From positions 1 through 7,039 of the forward strand of contig DKVK01000097.1 of the NCBI GenBank assembly GCA_002491165.1: 7,039 nt of DNA. The letters run 5' to 3'. Position numbers and translations under genes: made by a program. Source of the stretch: Porphyromonadaceae bacterium UBA7180 (GTDB lineage: Bacteria > Bacteroidota > Bacteroidia > Bacteroidales > Muribaculaceae). Below the pieces are notes generated by a model. The model was given only the letters and a program-made list of their open reading frames with translations, did not search any database and was not told where the DNA came from. Positions 5,421 to 7,039 of the stretch are shown one piece after another; the first letter of the stretch is position 1, and each line of letters opens with the position of its first letter.

Positions 5421-6494
5421 ATGACATTGATAGACATACCTCTCGACCTTAAGCAGTTCGGCGCAAACAGTGCCGACGCCGAAATCATCAACGCGGCGGA
5501 AAGCTGCCGCACCACGGCACGCCGCCTCATCACCGAAGAGCGCTACATGGACGCCCTGGAACGCACCGTGGAAGCCCTGCGCTCGCTGCGCGACTTCTCC
5601 GACTTCGAGAACACCGAGTTCCGCGCACTGCTCGTGGCACTGCTCTTCGACCTCAGCGAAATCCACTTCGCCCTCAAGGACTACAAGCAGAGCGAAAAAG
5701 ACCTCGACATGCTCTTCAAGGTGCTTGACCGCCTCATGCACGAGGACAGCGACCGCTTCGGCCCCTTCCACATCCTGGCCATGGAGCTCTCCACCCGCAC
5801 GCTGCGCTCGCGCAAAAAAGCCCTCGACTTGCTGGCCAAACAGCAGATGCACACGGGACAACTCTACGAGAAAGTGAACTCCGGCGTCGTGGCCGCCACC
5901 GAAAAGCTGGTAGAGTCGCTGCGCAAACTGGCACAGCTGCTGGCCTCGTCGGGCGAATACCGCGCCGCCATGAAGTTCTATGCCGAAGCCATAAAATACT
6001 CCAAGAAACGCACAGGCCGCGTCACCCGCCGCGAGATAAAGATGACCATCGAGATGGCCGAAATCATGATGCGCATACGCCAGATGCGCCCGCGCGCCAA
6101 ACGCCTCCTCAACGCCATACTCCCCCACGCCGTCACCCTCGGCACCATCGAACTGGAGGAAGACATCCTCGCCCTCATCGAAATCATCGACCAGGACATC
6201 CTGGCCGAACCCAAATGGAAGGCCTTCCTGCACCGCCTTTCCCTCTCCGACAAGAAAGGGAAAGCCGAAATGCGCGCCAAAAAGGAGAAAGCTCGCCTCG
6301 CGACGGCCGTCGCCAAGGAGATAGTGGACGACGTGGTGGCCGACCACATAGAGGCCGAAGCCGCCAGAGAGGTGGGGGAAAAGGCCGAAAAGATAGCCAA
6401 GAAGGCCGCCCGCAAATCGCGCAAGAAAGCCGAAAAAGAGATAGTGGCCGAGGCCGAAGAAAAAGCCGAAGAATCTGAAAAAACTGAATCTTAA
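5421..6494 (+). CDS. TPR-like helical protein with Lys/Glu/Ala-rich C-terminal tail, function unknown
   Basis: I do not recognise a precise family. The 357-residue protein appears wholly helical. TPR-like helix pairs are visible at about 67-104 (LLVALLFDLSEIHFALKDY then SEKDLDMLFKVLDRL) and 160-195 (LVESLRKLAQLLASSGEYRAAMKFYAEAIKYS), with possible weaker ones at 25-58 and 205-258. From about 275 the chain is low-complexity and strongly charged, rich in Lys, Glu and Ala, and could form a long single helix or coiled coil. There is no signal peptide or membrane segment, so it is likely cytoplasmic. It begins 41 bases after the kdsD-like stop and ends 12 bases before ribH. Bacteroides has a TPR gene beside ribH, but from memory that protein is shorter and has an N-terminal membrane anchor, so this may be a divergent relative or a replacement. 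A scaffolding role is only a guess. Confidence 0.75.
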   Translation: MTLIDIPLDLKQFGANSADAEIINAAESCRTTARRLITEERYMDALERTVEALRSLRDFSDFENTEFRALLVALLFDLSEIHFALKDYKQSEKDLDMLFKVLDRLMHEDSDRFGPFHILAMELSTRTLRSRKKALDLLAKQQMHTGQLYEKVNSGVVAATEKLVESLRKLAQLLASSGEYRAAMKFYAEAIKYSKKRTGRVTRREIKMTIEMAEIMMRIRQMRPRAKRLLNAILPHAVTLGTIELEEDILALIEIIDQDILAEPKWKAFLHRLSLSDKKGKAEMRAKKEKARLATAVAKEIVDDVVADHIEAEAAREVGEKAEKIAKKAARKSRKKAEKEIVAEAEEKAEESEKTES

Positions 6495-6506
6495 TTATAG
6501 AAAAAC

Positions 6507-7007
6507 ATGTCAACAATCCTCAACACCGAAGGCCGCGAGCTGGACATCCCCATCCCCGTGCGCGGCCGTGAGTTCAAGGTAGCAGTTATCACCGCACAGT
6601 GGAACGGCGCCATCACCGGCGCGCTGCGCGACGGCGCCCTCGACGTGCTGCACCGCGCCGGGGTGGAATACGGCAACATCACGTTGCTCGAAGTCCCCGG
6701 GACAGTGGAGCTGGTAAACGCCGCCGCCGTTGCCATGAAGACGCTCTCCCCTGACGCCATCATAGTTATCGGCTGCGTGATACGCGGCGACACACCCCAC
6801 TTCGACTACGTTTGCCAGGGCGTGACGCAAGGCGTGGCCGAACTCAACGCACGCGGCGACGCGCCGGTAATCTTCGGCGTGCTGACCGTCAACAAACTCG
6901 AAGAGGCGCAGGACCGCGCCGGTGGAAAACTCGGCAACAAAGGCGCCGAAGCAGCAGCCGCAGCCATCCAGATGTCCAATCTCCACGCCTCCCTCCTCAA
7001 CAAGTAA
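6507..7007 (+). CDS. ribH: 6,7-dimethyl-8-ribityllumazine synthase
   Basis: Lumazine synthase condenses 5-amino-6-ribitylaminouracil with dihydroxybutanone phosphate, the penultimate step of riboflavin synthesis; the family forms pentamers or icosahedral shells. The 166-residue protein has the substrate-binding QWN (31-33, Trp in place of the usual Phe, as in other Bacteroidota), VPGTVEL (63-69), IGCVIRGDTPHFDYV (88-102) with the catalytic His at 98, FGVLT (123-127) and DRAGGKLGNKGAEAA (136-150), whose Arg137 should contact phosphate. Length is normal. The start at 6507 follows the TPR-like gene by 12 A-rich bases, without a Shine-Dalgarno sequence. It is the last gene visible; no terminator is seen in the 32 bases left. 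Confidence 0.96.
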   Translation: MSTILNTEGRELDIPIPVRGREFKVAVITAQWNGAITGALRDGALDVLHRAGVEYGNITLLEVPGTVELVNAAAVAMKTLSPDAIIVIGCVIRGDTPHFDYVCQGVTQGVAELNARGDAPVIFGVLTVNKLEEAQDRAGGKLGNKGAEAAAAAIQMSNLHASLLNK

Positions 7008-7039
7008 AAAAAGTATTTAAGTAAGTGTTCAAATTAAAC

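Noticed and set aside
5337..6347. 336-codon minus-strand open frame opposite the TPR-like gene
   Set aside because: The translation is Phe/Gly/Val/Glu-rich, the mirror of Glu/Lys/Ala codons. The plus-strand frame has a helical protein pattern, fits the operon and has sensible spacing to its neighbours.
1..7039. Search for CRISPR repeats, insertion-sequence ends, tRNA genes, toxin-antitoxin pairs or defence genes
   Set aside because: No regularly spaced direct repeats, transposase motifs, cloverleaf patterns or recognisable toxin or defence proteins were seen. The genes are core metabolism, replication and repair.

Overview
The window is a compact, GC-rich stretch of chromosome from a member of the Bacteroidota, probably a Bacteroidales. 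The evidence is two promoter-like sites of the Bacteroidota type (TTTG, about 19-22 bases, then TAnnTTTG), starts that lack clear Shine-Dalgarno sequences, and protein variants typical of this group: a long PurC, a short KdsD-like SIS protein with RHHGG, and a RibH with VPGTVEL and RGDTPHFDYVC. Family and genus cannot be fixed from the sequence. All nine genes lie on the + strand and look intact.

Layout. Positions 1-207 are an AT-richer spacer in which I find no convincing gene. A promoter at 208-238 fires almost directly onto purC (purine synthesis). purC is followed after 3 bases by menG/ubiE (menaquinone methylation), and this two-gene unit ends at an intrinsic terminator (1967-2016). A second promoter (2026-2059) follows at once. 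It begins a transcript with an unusually long, GC-rich and potentially structured leader of about 125 bases. The genes downstream, closely spaced and apparently one operon, are upp (uracil salvage), recF (recombinational repair), a DUF721/DciA-like gene coupled to recF by an ATGA overlap, a hotdog-fold thioesterase, a SIS-domain arabinose-5-phosphate isomerase that overlaps the thioesterase by 13 bases, a TPR-like helical protein with a long Lys/Glu/Ala-rich tail, and ribH (riboflavin synthesis). The sequence ends 32 bases after ribH, so it does not show where the operon ends.

How the genes fit together. These are housekeeping genes: nucleotide supply (purC, upp), quinone and flavin cofactors (menG, ribH), replication and repair (recF, dciA-like) and envelope sugar supply (kdsD-like). 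I see no mobile element, CRISPR array, toxin-antitoxin pair, phage gene or other defence system. The points most worth a second look are the upp leader, which can fold in two mutually exclusive ways close to the start codon; the TPR-like protein, whose exact family I do not recognise; and the CBS-less KdsD variant placed in a recF operon.
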